Positions 23,235 through 37,065 of a stretch of DNA of 64,000 bases are shown piece by piece. Each line of letters starts with the position of its first letter. Position 1 is the stretch's first letter. A program made the position numbers and the translations under genes. The stretch covers positions 62,001 through 126,000 of the forward strand of contig JASKOT010000028.1 of NCBI GenBank assembly GCA_032158125.1. Direction: 5' to 3'. The notes beneath the pieces are model-generated. The model was given only the letters and a program-made list of their open reading frames with translations. It was not told where the DNA came from and did not search any database. The DNA comes from Papiliotrema nemorosa. Its lineage: Eukaryota > Basidiomycota > Tremellomycetes > Tremellales > Rhynchogastremaceae.

Positions 23235-26179
23235 TCAGTAAGCTGCAAAATCATACACCTCGCGGTGAAACTTCTTAGAGTCCATATGGATAAACGCCCT
23301 TTCACTGAGACGATTCCAAAATGGATCTCTGACGAAATTATTCCCCAACCTCTCGTTCTGTCGTCAGCGCGCGTCTCTTGCTCATACATCCACACCAGCG
23401 ACGGAAGGGGAGCTCACAGGTGCTAAATAAACTACCCAACATATGAGGCAGTTGTAACATATCATCCGAGCGATGAAAAGCACGATACTATAGGTCAGTG
23501 CTTGGGTGAATGGGGCACAGGTGGCATACGGATCTTGGGCTTTGAACATCCCAAGTGACAATGTTCCCCAAGCGATACTACAATGAGTGAGGTGCGTGTG
23601 GTGCTGCCGCACGCATAGTCACTCACAAGCCCATGGTCCACCCTATGCCAACGCTACTGAGTCGCGGACCGATCAACGTGACTGGCCAGGGGAGATGCAT
23701 TCCGAATACCCTGTCGTCAGCTCTGGCGTGGGAGCCTTATCGAGAAGTATACCGGTTGTTGCTGAAAGCGACGAGGAAGACTCCGATGCACATGCCAAGC
23801 ATGAACACGTGCCAAAGACCGAGCCAGAACATGCTACAGTCGTGAGTACAGTCTTTACTCAGTGGGATCAGGGACGCACTTGTTCGACACCGCTGGTCAG
23901 CTTTATTCAGACACGCCAATGTTGACGAATCACTCACCACCTTTGAGCGAACCTACACCTGGTTGAGGGTAGATGGCCAGATGGGTGTCAGGGTAATATT
24001 GACACTTGTCTTCTGACGGTTCGCCATTATTTGCGTTGTAGCTGTCCATAGCTGCCGTATAACCATCTCGATACGATTGCCAGTGTCCTATCCCGAACAC
24101 ACTATGCGTCAACCTCGCCCATGAGCGGAAGTCAAAGGTCACTCACTCGCACATGAGTCCAATGTGCAGTGCAAACGCAGCCACAGCACACGCACAAGCG
24201 TATATCCTTCGTAGGTCAAACCAGAATGTACAGAATCGCTCGAACCGGTAGTTGTGTTTCTGAGCCGCAAAGCTGATTCTTTCCTTTTCGTCTTTGGGCT
24301 TGTCCCATCGACGCCAGGGGTGCCAGTGATGTACCCCGTAAAATGCTCGCCAGTGCTTGAACCGGGAATATCGCTGGATATCGATCATATCTTGCTCCGT
24401 CGGTTTCGGCAGTGTGATAGGCAAGCCATGCCAGAATCTATACCATCAACACCTATCCGCAATCTCATCTGAACGTGAGGTCGACTCACTTTCGCAAAGC
24501 CCTCCCTGCCTCTTGCTTTGTCTCACCTTCTGTCTTCCTATACACTTTCTGCGCAGCCTGCTGTTTCTGTCCGTAATTCCATTTCTTCCTATCAATCTTC
24601 TGCCATTGCCAACAATGGTCCCCTATATCCAGTTGCCTCTTTTCAGTCCAGTACCTCGGCTCATCCCCCTTTCGCCTTTGACGAAAATCTTGACGTTTCT
24701 TGGCTTTACGCCATTCTTTCTCGGTCCATGGTCGGATGGGATGTCTTCGGTTCCGGAAAGTGAGGTCAGCGTAAGTGTGATGAGTCAGACCTGCACCGAC
24801 GATGAGTGCTCGGCAGACGTTGTACACCCCAAAGAGGAATATGGCGACGAGCAGGGCGTACTGGACCCGAATGGCGCTGAGCAGGTCAGCACATTCAGGA
24901 CCGAGTCCTGAAAGCCTGGGACGAGGTGCTTACAAGGTCCAGCCCCAGTTTGGGGAGACAGACAAGGTAGCGGCCACTAGACTGTAGAGATCAGCGCCGA
25001 GTAAGCTTTGTGATCTTCACTCACAACATGATGGTATAGCCTACTCCCATTCGACTCCACTGAGGAGCGAAAAGACCCATTCTCACGTTTAACACTTCAT
25101 CCATTATTAGCATGACGCATAAAAGGCATATGAATGCGTGGTATATCCCATACCAGACTATCCCATGTCAGTTTCCTATTGGCACCCCGGTGCTTACCCA
25201 GATTCTCGAGGTTATTGCCCCAATTAGCCATACCCGTGCCCACAATATAAGAACAAAGCTTGTCCCCCTCCGTCAAAAGGCTCTGTGGATCGTCCGGTCT
25301 TTGTCCACCATAGTAGCTATCCAAGAATTTTGCGACCTACAAACATGAGATTCACCATCCCCTTCCCCGCATCAAAGAGATACTCACCGCTGGACTGCCA
25401 AAGTCGTGTACCATCATGAAGACGTGACACCAGAGTATGATCCAGCCACTGAGCGCACCTCCCACTTGCAGACCTTGCCGACTGATAGTCCGCCATGACT
25501 CCCTCATCAGTTCGTACAGCTCCCAAGGTCTTCCCTTGAAGAAGTAAGAGGTTCGTTTACCCATCGGAGCATTCTGCTCCGACCCATTCCCAAACCAAGC
25601 GAAAAAGTCACGGGCTTCACCAAGTCGATCTTCATCATCCCTTGGATCATACTTCTGTTTGACCTTGACCCGGATGAGTTCTTCCCGTTTGTTGAGGTAT
25701 GCAATGTATAGTGAAGGACAGGTGGACGGGAACCATGTCCATGGAATCCAGAGGATGGTAACGATGGGTAGGAAGAAAGCGAGGAGGATAAACGCGTAGA
25801 TAATGTGGAAGAATGTCTTGATGAACACCCAAATGTAACGGAAGATCCTCTTGAAGAAACGTTTGAAGAACCAGCCACATCTCCTAGTCCGCGAGAATTG
25901 GCTTTGAGCAGCTTGTTTCTCCTTGTACTCCCTGCATGTCAGTTGCAGGGAAATGAAATGCTCCGAAGGCGAATGAGGAATGCATACATACTTGTCTTGT
26001 TGCAGAATCCTCTCATTCTCCTCGACGTCGCCCACGAGTGTTTCTGTGTCACTGTCGTAGGTGTCTTCCGCACTGGCCACGGGTTGTCCATCCGGACCTA
26101 GAGCGACCACAGGGTCGGAACTGCCAAAACCGACTTGCCTACCTCCTCCTGGCGGGGGAGTCGGGGGTCTCGGCGCCAT
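23235..26179 (-). CDS. Multi-pass membrane protein, unrecognised
   Basis: Twelve introns were placed by frame, giving roughly 800 aa from MAPRPPTPPPGGGRQVG to FHREVYDFAAY. The N-terminus is Pro-rich and acidic. The rest has about ten hydrophobic segments, among them IIYAFILLAFFLPIVTILWI, WIILWCHVFMMV, IYHAFICLLCVMLIM, YALLVAIFLFGVY, RIYACACAVAAFALHIGLM, MFWLGLWHVFMLGMCIGVF and YSIVLFIARMICYNCL. Long basic and aromatic loops (RRHPIRPWTEKEWRKAKK, HHWHPWRRWDKPKDE) lie between them. One exon is only 13 nt (23880-23892). The many consistent splice junctions and absence of stops show it is a real gene. Wax-synthase-like or other lipid acyltransferase families were considered, but no catalytic motif supports this. 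It diverges from the sirtuin gene. Confidence 0.68.
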
Positions 26180-26519
26180 GTGAATGTGAGCTATAATCAG
26201 ATCTGAGATGCTCTCAGCTAGCATCAGCTGTACTCGGAAATGTATGCAACCCCTCGACGCGCAGGGATGACCTCCTTTGAGGCCGCAACAGGGGCCAGGA
26301 TGTAAAAGGATCGGCCCGCCATGCGCTGCTGGTCTCTCCCGCTCGCATCTTCATCCCATCGAATTCCGATCACTGCAAGATCATCTTTTTGCACAACTAG
26401 TAAGGACAGGAGAGCATGAACTGTTCACGGACATCCTGTCACACTCCGCAGATCTACGTCAACCGTCGATCTGGTCATCCAGTCACCACCTACAACATCT
26501 CGGCAGCTTCGTGAGCACG
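26180..26519. other. Divergent promoter region
   Basis: 340 bp between the ATGs of the membrane protein and the Hst2-like sirtuin. An open frame runs upstream of the sirtuin ATG from 26277, so a longer N-terminus is formally possible. No defined element was recognised. Confidence 0.45.
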
Positions 26520-27919
<1,400 letters not shown>

Positions 27920-28045
27920 CGACGTTGGCTGCGCTGCCCGAACCTTGCGGACTCCATTGTGGGCGAGGACGCTGCAAGTTGTATTTGGATATGATTCTGT
28001 ATCTGTATACTTTGCTGTGCAGTATTGTATTCAAGGTCCATGAGA

Positions 28046-30197
28046 CTATTTGGCAGTCCGCAATAACCCAATCTCTCCTTCACACCCCCGCAACAACCCA
28101 GCCACTTCCTTACCTACCAATCCTCCTCCTGGTCCGAAACCCCGCTCACATGCAACTGAGGCTTTCCGCAGAATGAAAACAGCCTCCGTAAGTCTTTCTA
28201 GGATTTCTTGCTTCGTGGCGGTTTCTTCAGGTTCAACAGCCAGAAGTTTACCCCAGCTAGCCAAGATGATAGCGAGAGTAGGATGCCCAGGGGGATGTAC
28301 AGCTTCTGCTGCGCCGTACACAACAGATGAGGTGTATGCTGCGGTGCGTAGATCCTGCGGTCGACCGGTCGAGGTCAACAGGAGGATCTGCAAACGCAGA
28401 AGAGGAAAGGCGGGGTAAGACGTCGGTGGCATGAGTCGGAGTATAGAAGGGAGGATGGTAGATATTTCCTTCACGGCGAGATCTTGATCTGCTGATCAGC
28501 TGAAATCATGTTCTCTTCTTTGTGACGCACCTAGAGAACCTCGTTCATCTTGTTGCAAAATGTCCCGACTTCGTGTGATCAGTGATCCGAGGGCCGACGC
28601 ATTCACACTGAACACTTGCCCACAAGCCAAACAGGTAGATTGATCCGCTCCCGAATCGATGTCTAGTCCCATGTATCAGCGATGCGTCAAACTTCTAGCT
28701 AGTCTCCTCACCAGGCATAGGACCAGTGCCGTTCTTCGCGCAAGCCGGATGAAAGACACTCCATCGAGGATCTGCAGCCGTGTTCAAGTCCTTCGAGCAC
28801 AGTGAACAATCACAGTCGAATCCGTATTGTTTCTTCAAATCTGCCTGCCGCAGATGTCGAGGCAAAGACACGTCCACATAGCTCGTCAAAACCTCTTGCC
28901 CTGTCTGAATATCGGCGATAGCGACAAAGACCATCTCCTTCGATCCATTCGGGAACACTACGACGGCGTTGGGGCTGCACGAGTGATTACACAGTGCGGC
29001 AGTTGGGGATGTGGCTATTCCAAGTGGGGAGATGGATGGTGAACTCAAAGTGAACGAGTTGACCGAGATCTACGTATTAGCTCCGTCTGAACGCTTGGTT
29101 TGGATGAGATAATCGGTACTAACCGCTGATACGAGATTAAGCAGCTGAGCGGTATTGCCGAAACCAAATTCTTCCATATCTGCGGGAATAGGGTTCTCGG
29201 TTGTCCCGCTCAGAGATGACATTGACAGGTAGTACCTCAACTGCTGTATTTCCTGTCCAAGCTTGAACACTTCTTCGTCTTTAAGTCTCCTCAGATCTAG
29301 ACCGTGAGCTGGATCGGCGACGTGCGAAGCGCAATAAACTGCTCACGAGATTCCATCTCCGATACTGCTCTCCACTGCGCATCAACAGCTATTCGCCTGT
29401 TTCATCGGGGCACATACCCATTCCGGATCTTTGGCATTACTTCTTCCCAGTCTCCTCTTCCAGCATAATCTGCCCAAAAACCTCACTCGCTCCGGGATGA
29501 TCCACCTCGTGTCCTTTTCCGGGTTGGTGCCCGGGTTAGACCTAAGAAAAGCAGCTTTCAAAGCTTTATGCGCAGCGCATTCTGGTTTGTGCAGTGTCCA
29601 ATCATCTCTCTGACATTGCTACTTAACCTTCAGTGATCCATCTTCTAGGTGGACAGGGCGAAACTCACAGTTGAGCAGTACCACGTCAAGCGACACAAAG
29701 TACAACGCTTCAAGGGTTGAGGGGGTTTACCATCAGATTGCAGCGAGATGTCCGTAGGAGAGAGACCACATCCGGAGCAATGTTCAGAGAGTCGAGCTGT
29801 CGATAGCGTTGATACAGTTGGTTTGACTCGTAGTATGATGGATCCTGCTCGAATCAGATATGCGTTACGAGTGCCGTAGAATCTCACCTGCTCTGATGGC
29901 TCTAGCTGCGTAGAGTCCTCTGCCCCTAATGGGCGACTTTCGGAGCTGAAGAGACGATGGTAAGCAATATATGCTGGAGTCTACCGCTATGCTCTGGTCG
30001 GCCTCCTCCTCTATTCTGACCGAGGGAATAGCGGTTTCATTAGGAGCAGGAAAAGCGTTTGACTGTATATCTGTTGACCTGGCTTTTTCCGCGTCACCGG
30101 ATGCTGGTGTCAAGGCTACACTGCTCTTCGATTGCCTAGCTTCCCGTGACGCTTTGAGATCGGCAAAAGAAGAAGGCATGAAGAGGTGGGGATGCAA
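28046..30197 (-). CDS. SET and MYND domain protein (SMYD/Set5-like lysine methyltransferase)
   Basis: About 590 aa with at least seven introns. The SET domain is split by a MYND zinc finger as in SMYD proteins. Seen: IRGRGLYAARAIRAGSIIL at the start of SET; MYND ligands in HCSGCGLS, LKRCTLCRLTWYCSTQCQ and DDWTLHKPEC; then the SET core LCNHSCSPNAVVVF with the S-adenosylmethionine-binding NHSCSPN, GQEVLTSYVD, and the post-SET cysteines in YGFDCDCSLCSK and STCLACGQVF. A TPR-like helical tail follows (ILRLMPPTSYPAFPLLRLQI). The target lysine is not predictable; yeast Set5 acts on histone H4 tails. An ATG at 30179 is an alternative start. It is convergent with the sirtuin (126 bp between stops) and divergent from the orphan gene. 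Confidence 0.87.
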
Positions 30198-30448
30198 GGC
30201 AATGTAACGAGTTCGAAGTCATGGATGGTATTGAAATAGTTTAGCCTAATCCTCGTTCAACGGTTTCCAACTCAGCTTGGTGATTGTACGCCTGGACTGT
30301 GAGTCTTACTTCGATGAAAGGTTACCTGTTGGTTGAATTGTAACACGACTCACGGTATAGCAGAGAAACTCGGAGAAGATTCAGTCGCAATTGCTGAGGC
30401 GATGTACTCATCAGCACACACCACTCCTCGAGCGGAAAGTTACACCTC

Positions 30449-31551
30449 ATGAGCGCTGCATCTTCCCGCTCAAGTAACCCGCCTCGCGCACTGACCAAAG
30501 AAGAAGCGCATATGCTCGGATATCCACCCGCAAGACTAGCTTGCGATATGGAGAACGATATCAAGGATATAATATTGCAGTGTAAAGATCCTATCATCAC
30601 GTCGTCTTCCCGTCATCCCGATGAGTCCTTATCCCGTCTAAGCCTGCATTTCTCGCTGGGCGCGCAGAAGCTTTATCTACGCTCAGATGACAATCACAGG
30701 GCATTCGCCGACACTAGGCTGACAGTCGACCTGGACGGACTGGGTGAACGGAAGGCCGATGACGATGTGAGATCGGCTCTCCTGTCGTCTTTGATTGAGC
30801 AGGAGTTTGGCCTTTCTGGGGAGGCCAAGAGAACATTGGAAAGCTCACAAATGCCTCTGGACACCTCGGAATCGGGCTTGTATTTCAAAGTCTTCAACGG
30901 GGTTCTGGTGGATAGAGGAAGGGGAGAAAGACCGCCCATTCCGGTTAGATTATCGCTCGCGTCCGAGCTACTGGATGGAAATCTACGATTACATACCTTA
31001 AGTATCGAGGGAGACACTTTGAGACCGCGAGAGATACTGTGGAATGTACTGCGGGAGGCCGTTGCGAGCAAAAACTCGGTCCTGCTCTTCAAGCACCTCT
31101 CCAGCCGGTCCACAGCGATCGGCGGCGCGATGATTCATGGTCTAGCATCCTGGTATCAAGATCTATCCAATCGACCTAACGTCCATGTGACACTTCCGTC
31201 ACGTTGAGTTGGTGTCTTCAAACGGACGTCACAATTTACTTAGCAGATACGGATACAACTTACCTCGCTGGGTCATGCATTGGCCCGCAGCACCTGGCGC
31301 AAGCCGTCTCGTACTTGAGAGCCCGGGACCAGATGCAAGACCCACCGGCGACGCCGGGTATCGCTCTTGAGCGGTCTCGGTCGCGGTCAATCGGTCGCAG
31401 GTCCTTCATTGCCAGTGGAGTCATGATGCCGCTGCAGCTTTTCGGTGATACATGGGGAGACCAGGAAGAGACTGTACAAATACTGCCAGTTCGGCTGGAT
31501 CTGACGATAGAAGCTTTCCATCCCAGGCCACTGTTCACTGTAGACGAGTGA
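30449..31551 (+). CDS. Conserved-looking protein of unknown function, 352 aa
   Basis: Exons 30449-31202 and 31247-31551 join in frame through a 44-nt intron with donor GTTGAG and acceptor GCAG. The start MSAASSRSSNPPRALTKEEA has a Ser-rich leader. The body mixes short beta-like segments (LSLHFSLGAQKLYL, GLYFKVFNGVLVDR, LRLHTLSIEGD) and helices (LRARDQMQDP), with no transmembrane segment or signal peptide. It ends in LDLTIEAFHPRPLFTVDE. I do not recognise a family; the codon pattern and lack of stops across the splice make a coding gene likely. It shares a 250-bp divergent promoter with the SET-MYND gene, so co-regulation is possible. Confidence 0.65.
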
Positions 31552-31723
31552 AGCAAGAGGGACGGGGTTATGGGGAAGCAATGCGGGGCTCCGGGGGAGG
31601 TGTTTCATGTCGAAACGCGTCATGCCGATCACTTTGGTTTCCAGTTGACCCCGTTTGATGCATTAGAGGGGGGGTTGACCTACTGCATGTTGCTTCTTTA
31701 CATTCGGCATTGACCCGCCTACG

Positions 31724-34700
31724 ATGGCATCGACAAAGTCACAGAATACACCTGCTCATATGCAGGAGTCGACCGAGGCGTACGACCCTCCTTCAGACTC
31801 GGACGTCTCTGCCGCTGACACTGCTGTGGAAGGGTCAGACTCACAGGGCGCCAAGCAGTCCGACTTGAACAATGCGAACAAGAAAGTTGAAGTCATGGAG
31901 AAGCTCTTGAAGCGCAAGGCGAAGGTCGGCGAGGTGGAGCTTGATCCGGAGATAGGTGGGATCTGCAGTTTGCAGTCGAGTTCAATCTGACCAGCAGATT
32001 ATACCGATTTTACAAAGGATGGACCGGGGTTATCGTCGAGAGCGACAATGACTGATGAAGGGATGATCAACATCTGGGTCAACTTGAAAGAACAGGTTCC
32101 CGATCTTCACAAAGATTACGCGAGAGAGGTCAAAGAGTTCGCGACGGATCCAGAGGGAGGAGCAGATTGTCCCCCACTGAGTATCGTCATTTTCATCGTT
32201 GGTTCGAGGGGTGAGTACGGTACTCGGCTGTGCTATAATGCTAAAAATCAGGTGATGTGCAGCCATATCTGTCACTAGCATTACATCTCATTCGGTCTCA
32301 CAACCACCGAGTCAGAATAGCTACACATCCGGATTTCAAGGATTTCGTATTGGATGTGAACAAGTACCTCAAGGGAGAGAAGGGGAGGGACGGCCAGGAG
32401 CTTGAGGGGAGTTTGGAGTTCTTCGATATTGGAGGTGATCCCAAAGCCCTAATGGCATACATGGTCAAGAGTGAGTCGCGTGCTCTCACACTTTGACAGG
32501 TCAAGGTATTAATGGTAGACCCCGGACTATTGCCCGGTTGGGAAGCTTTGAAGAGCGGGGATATCCAAGCCAAAAGACGGATGACAGCCGATATGCTCCA
32601 AGGATTCTTCAAGTCCATCTATTCGCCTGATCCAGTCTCATCGAGGCCGTTCGCCGCAGATGCTATCATCTCCAATCCACCTGCTTTTGCGCATTGTCAT
32701 ATCGCCGAGGCGTTTGGGCTGCCCCTTCATATGACCTTCAGTAAGCTCGCAATTATAGAACCCCTCGATGGACTAATAAGCTAGCCATGCCTTGGTCCCC
32801 GTCAGAAGCGTTCAATCACCCTTTGGTCAACATCAAGCAGTCTAATGCCGAGAAAGGCCTGACCAATGTCCTGACCTTCTCTTTTGCCGAAATGATGTGA
32901 GCTACTAGGAACGAGGCTCTTTCAAGCTGAAAAACAGGACATGGCAAGGTCTAGGTGATATCATCAATGCTTTCCGAGGCTTGACTCTTGGTCTAGAGCC
33001 GCTGTCGATAAGAACGGGTCCGGCGATATTGGACAGACTGAAACTTCCTTGGACGTATTGCTGGAGTCAAGGCTTGATACCCAAGCCCGATGATTGGAAA
33101 GACCATATTGGTAAGCTCACCCGGACCTAATGGAATGGAACCAACTTAATATGGCAGACATCTCCGGCTTCTACTTTCTAGAGGGAGATTCTGATTTCAA
33201 GCCGGAAGCTGAACTGGAAAATTTCCTGAAGAAGGGAGACCCACCGATATATATTGGGTCAGCAACATCTTCGTAGTGGCTCGTTGAGATGGGACTGACG
33301 GACAGCTTTGGCTCTGTCGTGGTGGAAGATGCTGCTGCAATGACCAGTAAGAGTCTCACCTGCCCGGTAGCGCAAGGCTCATTCGACTAGAGACAATCTT
33401 CGAAGCTGTCAAGCAGTCCGGAGTGAGAGCTTTGGTGAGCGCGGGATGGGGAGGGTTAGGCGGAGAAGAGGTTCCTGAGGAAGTGTTCATACTCAAAGGT
33501 ACCCTGATTTACCAGAGTAGCGCTGATTCCAGGCAATATACCCCACGACTGGCTCTTTGCCAAAGGGCGCGTCACTGCAGTATGTCACCATGGAGGTAAA
33601 TAATTAGCGCCCCAGTGTCGAGATGCGAGCTGAGCATACAGGAGCCGGAACGACCGCAATCGGACTCCGGAATGGCTTGCCCACGATCGTTGTCCCCTTT
33701 TTTGGCGACCAGAAGTGAGCGGATGTGAACTGCTTTCCAACCTGGGACTGACAGTCAGGTTCTGGGGTGAGATGATACATAGAGCAGGGGCCGGACCCGA
33801 TCCTATCCCACAGAAAGAGCTTTCCGCAGAAAAGCTGTCTGCCGCAATCAAGTATGCCGTGTCTGAAGAAGCCAAAGCCGCAGCAGGCGCTATGGGAGAG
33901 AAGATCAGAGCAGAGAAGGGCGAAGAGAAGGGAGTAGAGAGCTTTCACAGGCATCTTCCCCTCAAGACCATGCGGTGAGCAACGGAATCAGTCATAGAGA
34001 GCGAAACTGACAGGTAGATGCGATATCGACCCTCACCGAGTGGCACATTGGTGGTCCCCCGACTTGTTCTTACGCTTGTCAGGAGTTGCAGCTATGGTAC
34101 TGCACGATGCTGGCAAGATCAAATTTGATGACCTCGAGCCTCTCCGTGAGTTTCGAGTGAGACGGTCTAAGCGGAGTGGTTCCCTAATAGTAGGCGCGAA
34201 AGAGTACCAAGCGCGATTCCGGTCATATGATCCCAAAAACAATGATGGACCCAGCGATATACTGTTCGCGATCTCTGACCATTTTGGCGGGAAAGCCCAG
34301 AAGACATTTACGGATACTATCATGCCTCAAGGGGTGGTTGATGTCTTGTCGGGGGTTCATTCTGGAATCGACGCTATACCAGGTCGATTGGGTTCGGATG
34401 TTAGGGAGAAAAAGAAGATTGATGGGCTTATCAGTGGTGTTCGAGAGGCGGGCAAGGGATTGGCATATGGTTGGTGGGATGGAATCACGGGTTTGGCGAC
34501 TGAACCGATATCCGGAGCACAGAAGGAGGTGAGTGGGTTCTGCGAAGGCCGAAGCTCACAAGCAGGGAGCACTCGGCTTTATCAAGGGGATGGGCCGAAG
34601 TTGTGAGTACTCCTCGAACCACATCCGCCATGTTAACGCTCAGATGTGAATGTGGTAGCCCGTCCCGCTGCAGGTGAGGCTACCAAAACCGAAACTCCCC

Positions 34701-35183
34701 ATGGCAAATACTCACATGATAGGTATTGCGGGGACGATAGCCCTGCCGCTGCACGGTGCATACCTCTCAATGCGGCGTAAAGTGGCCGGGACCCCACAAC
34801 GTCTCATGCGAGAGCCCAGAGCGGCCTTGGCTCATCTCGAAGCAGCCACCTTGTCCCAGTCTGACAAAAACAAGATATTGAGTGGTTTTGAGGAAGTACA
34901 GAAGAAGACGGAAGAGAGGAAAGGGTATTATAAGCGCAAAGCCGAGATTTTCTTGATGAATATGAAAAAGGAGGAAGAGGCCAGTGCGGCGGAAAGTGGA
35001 GCTAAAGGCGAACATGGAAAGGGTGGTGCGGGTAGAGGATATGTCTTGACGGAGGGCAATGAGGTGGGATATATACAAGAGGGAGAATTGAGAAAGTTGA
35101 GTGAGGAGGATATCGAGAAGATGAGTTTGGAGGAGAGGCAGGGGTATGAGCAGGCCAAAAAGGAGCTGCAGGGTAGCGAGTAG
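31724..35183 (+). CDS. GT28/UDP-glycosyltransferase (sterol-glucosyltransferase-like), copy 2
   Basis: A paralogue of the gene at 18.0 kb, roughly 900 aa. It has the same motif order: [97 protein letters not shown], then [17 protein letters not shown] and a short charged C-terminus. Most intron positions and phases are the same as in copy 1 (for example within GSRG|D, before GNIPHDW, inside CHHGG|AGTT), but copy 2 has an extra intron before DISGFYF and more introns near the 3' end. It lacks the long Lys/Glu coiled coil of copy 1. It keeps the His-His-Gly-Gly donor-binding motif, so it should be active. The start at 31724 opens [14 protein letters not shown]. Confidence 0.84.
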
Positions 35184-35398
35184 GAGCGAGGTGCAGGGAG
35201 CTTGCTGTAACCGTTGATCTGTATGTTGTTGTACATCATGGATGTCCGGATGCTACCGTGTGCTACTGTATACAAAGTATGAGTGAGGTAGTATACCGCT
35301 CGATGGGACGGCAACGACTGATTAGGAATTCGGCCGGGACTGAGTGGAGGCGGGACTGTCGTGTCTGGGGGTCTGTTGTCTAAACTTGCCCTTTTCCG

Positions 35399-36812
35399 CT
35401 ATTCCTGACCACCATCAATAGACCCCAGCTCTTTTCGTAGCCATAGCCAGAATTGCCTTCCGTATTGGTAATATATGACCCCGAAGAACGCTCCGCCGAG
35501 ATGCGCAACATGATCAAACAGTCTATCACGTCAGCTGGCCGCTCGACAGAGGTAGATAATCGGCAGCTCACCTCCATCCTCGGATCAGACCTATCAGGTC
35601 GAGGGTGACCATACCTGCCACTCCCATGCCGATCGGGAAGCTGAAGAAAGGGACGAAAATCAATCCCACGCTGGTTTCGGGATAAGCGCAAGCGGTCAAT
35701 GTCAAAGCGGCATAGATCGCTCCGCTCGCTCCCAGAGAGGGCAAGATGGCCTGGTGTACCGCCAGTGCCTGAGGCGAGGAAAGTCTTGCGGGGTGATTGA
35801 TTGATCGAATGAGTCGAGGAAGACGGACGAGATTGGTGAACAAGTGCGAGGCGAGGGAAGAGGCCAATCCGGCAGCTACGAAGAAGGCGACAAAGTGAGG
35901 GGTATGTGTGGAAGTGGGCATTCGCTCACTACCTGTCGGTGGACTCGCGAGGAAAGAGTAAGCCGCTGCGCCGAAAGATGAGAGAGCGATGGAGTTGAAG
36001 GCGAAATGAGGGAGAGATTGATGTGAAAACTGATACATCAGCCGAGACTCCTTACGACTTTACAGGACTCACGATGCTAGTGAGGAGAGTGACAGACTCG
36101 GCGGCTTTATTGCTGCTTCCACCGAGGGATACAGGTCGATGCAACCACCATTTACGCATGAACGGTTCTAAACGTCGGATCTTCCAAGCGATAAATACGA
36201 CTCCCATTCCACCTATTATACCCAATGGTGCAATCTCTGCGGGAGGGGTATTGAGACGATATTCCTGAGTCATCACGTATATACGTAAGATGGGAACCAT
36301 GAGGAAAGGAGGTAGAAATGAAAATGTCGACGGGATACTGTTGGCTGTTTGTTGCGCTGCCTGGAAAGTCAGATTCGGCGTATCGTCAGGAAAGGAGGTA
36401 TGTTCACCTTTGCACCTTCCAGAGTCTTCGCTCGGACAATCTCTCGATCAGTCGGGACTGTGTTTCCTCTTCTCCACCATTTTCCCGCACCCAACTTTTC
36501 TGTCCATTTTTGCGTGTCGGCATTGGTATATTGAGCGGCGAGTACGAACCCTCCCCCACCTACAGCCAGACAAAACTGTCATGAGTTACACATTTTGCAA
36601 GCGAAACGTCTAAGACGAACAAGAACAGGCTGAAGTATGTTGGGTCTCGGTATACCCCCATTAGACTGACTACCCGCCGGCACGCGCACAGCAATGCGTT
36701 TAGGTGTTATACGACCGATAGGCGTTCGAGCTGGTGAAGGGGTCGAAGACGAGAACCGTTTCGCCGATCTCGGTCCGAAATTCCTTGCAAGGGATATCAG
36801 AGGAGTCGCCAT
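35399..36812 (-). CDS. Mitochondrial rhomboid protease (Pcp1/PARL-like)
   Basis: An intramembrane serine protease of the mitochondrial inner membrane; yeast Pcp1 cleaves Mgm1 and Ccp1. The N-terminus MATPLISLARNFGPRSAKRF is a good mitochondrial presequence. After basic segments come hydrophobic helices (IAPLGIIGGMGVVFIAWKI, FVAFFVAAGLASSLASHLF). The catalytic Ser is in SLGASGAIYAALTL and the catalytic His in FDHVAHLGGAFFGVIY of the last exon; WWRRGNTVPTDREIVRAKT from an internal exon matches the family's conserved linker. At least five exons are joined by GT/AG introns. An upstream in-frame ATG at 36857 is possible. The ATG lies about 250 bp from the Avl9 start on the other strand. Confidence 0.88.
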
Positions 36813-37065
36813 TGTGCACCTCGAGGACGAGGCTACCATGGATCTTGGGACGAACATGGTGTACTGTATAGGGGAGAATCAATAATCAAGTATGGAATTT
36901 TGGCCAGAATGGATCCCATTTGAGAGGTTCGTCATCGTTGAGCGGACATTGCCGACCGACGTTGAACCGCGTTCCTAGAGTTTCAAGGTGACTGACTTTG
37001 GAAGCAACGACGACGACGACAACAAGCTCAAGGTCGATAAGAGCGTTACCAAGATCAATCTCCAG

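Noticed and set aside
36988..37065. Upstream extension of Avl9
   Set aside because: The frame begins after a TAG and has no ATG; trial splices to upstream ATGs gave stops.
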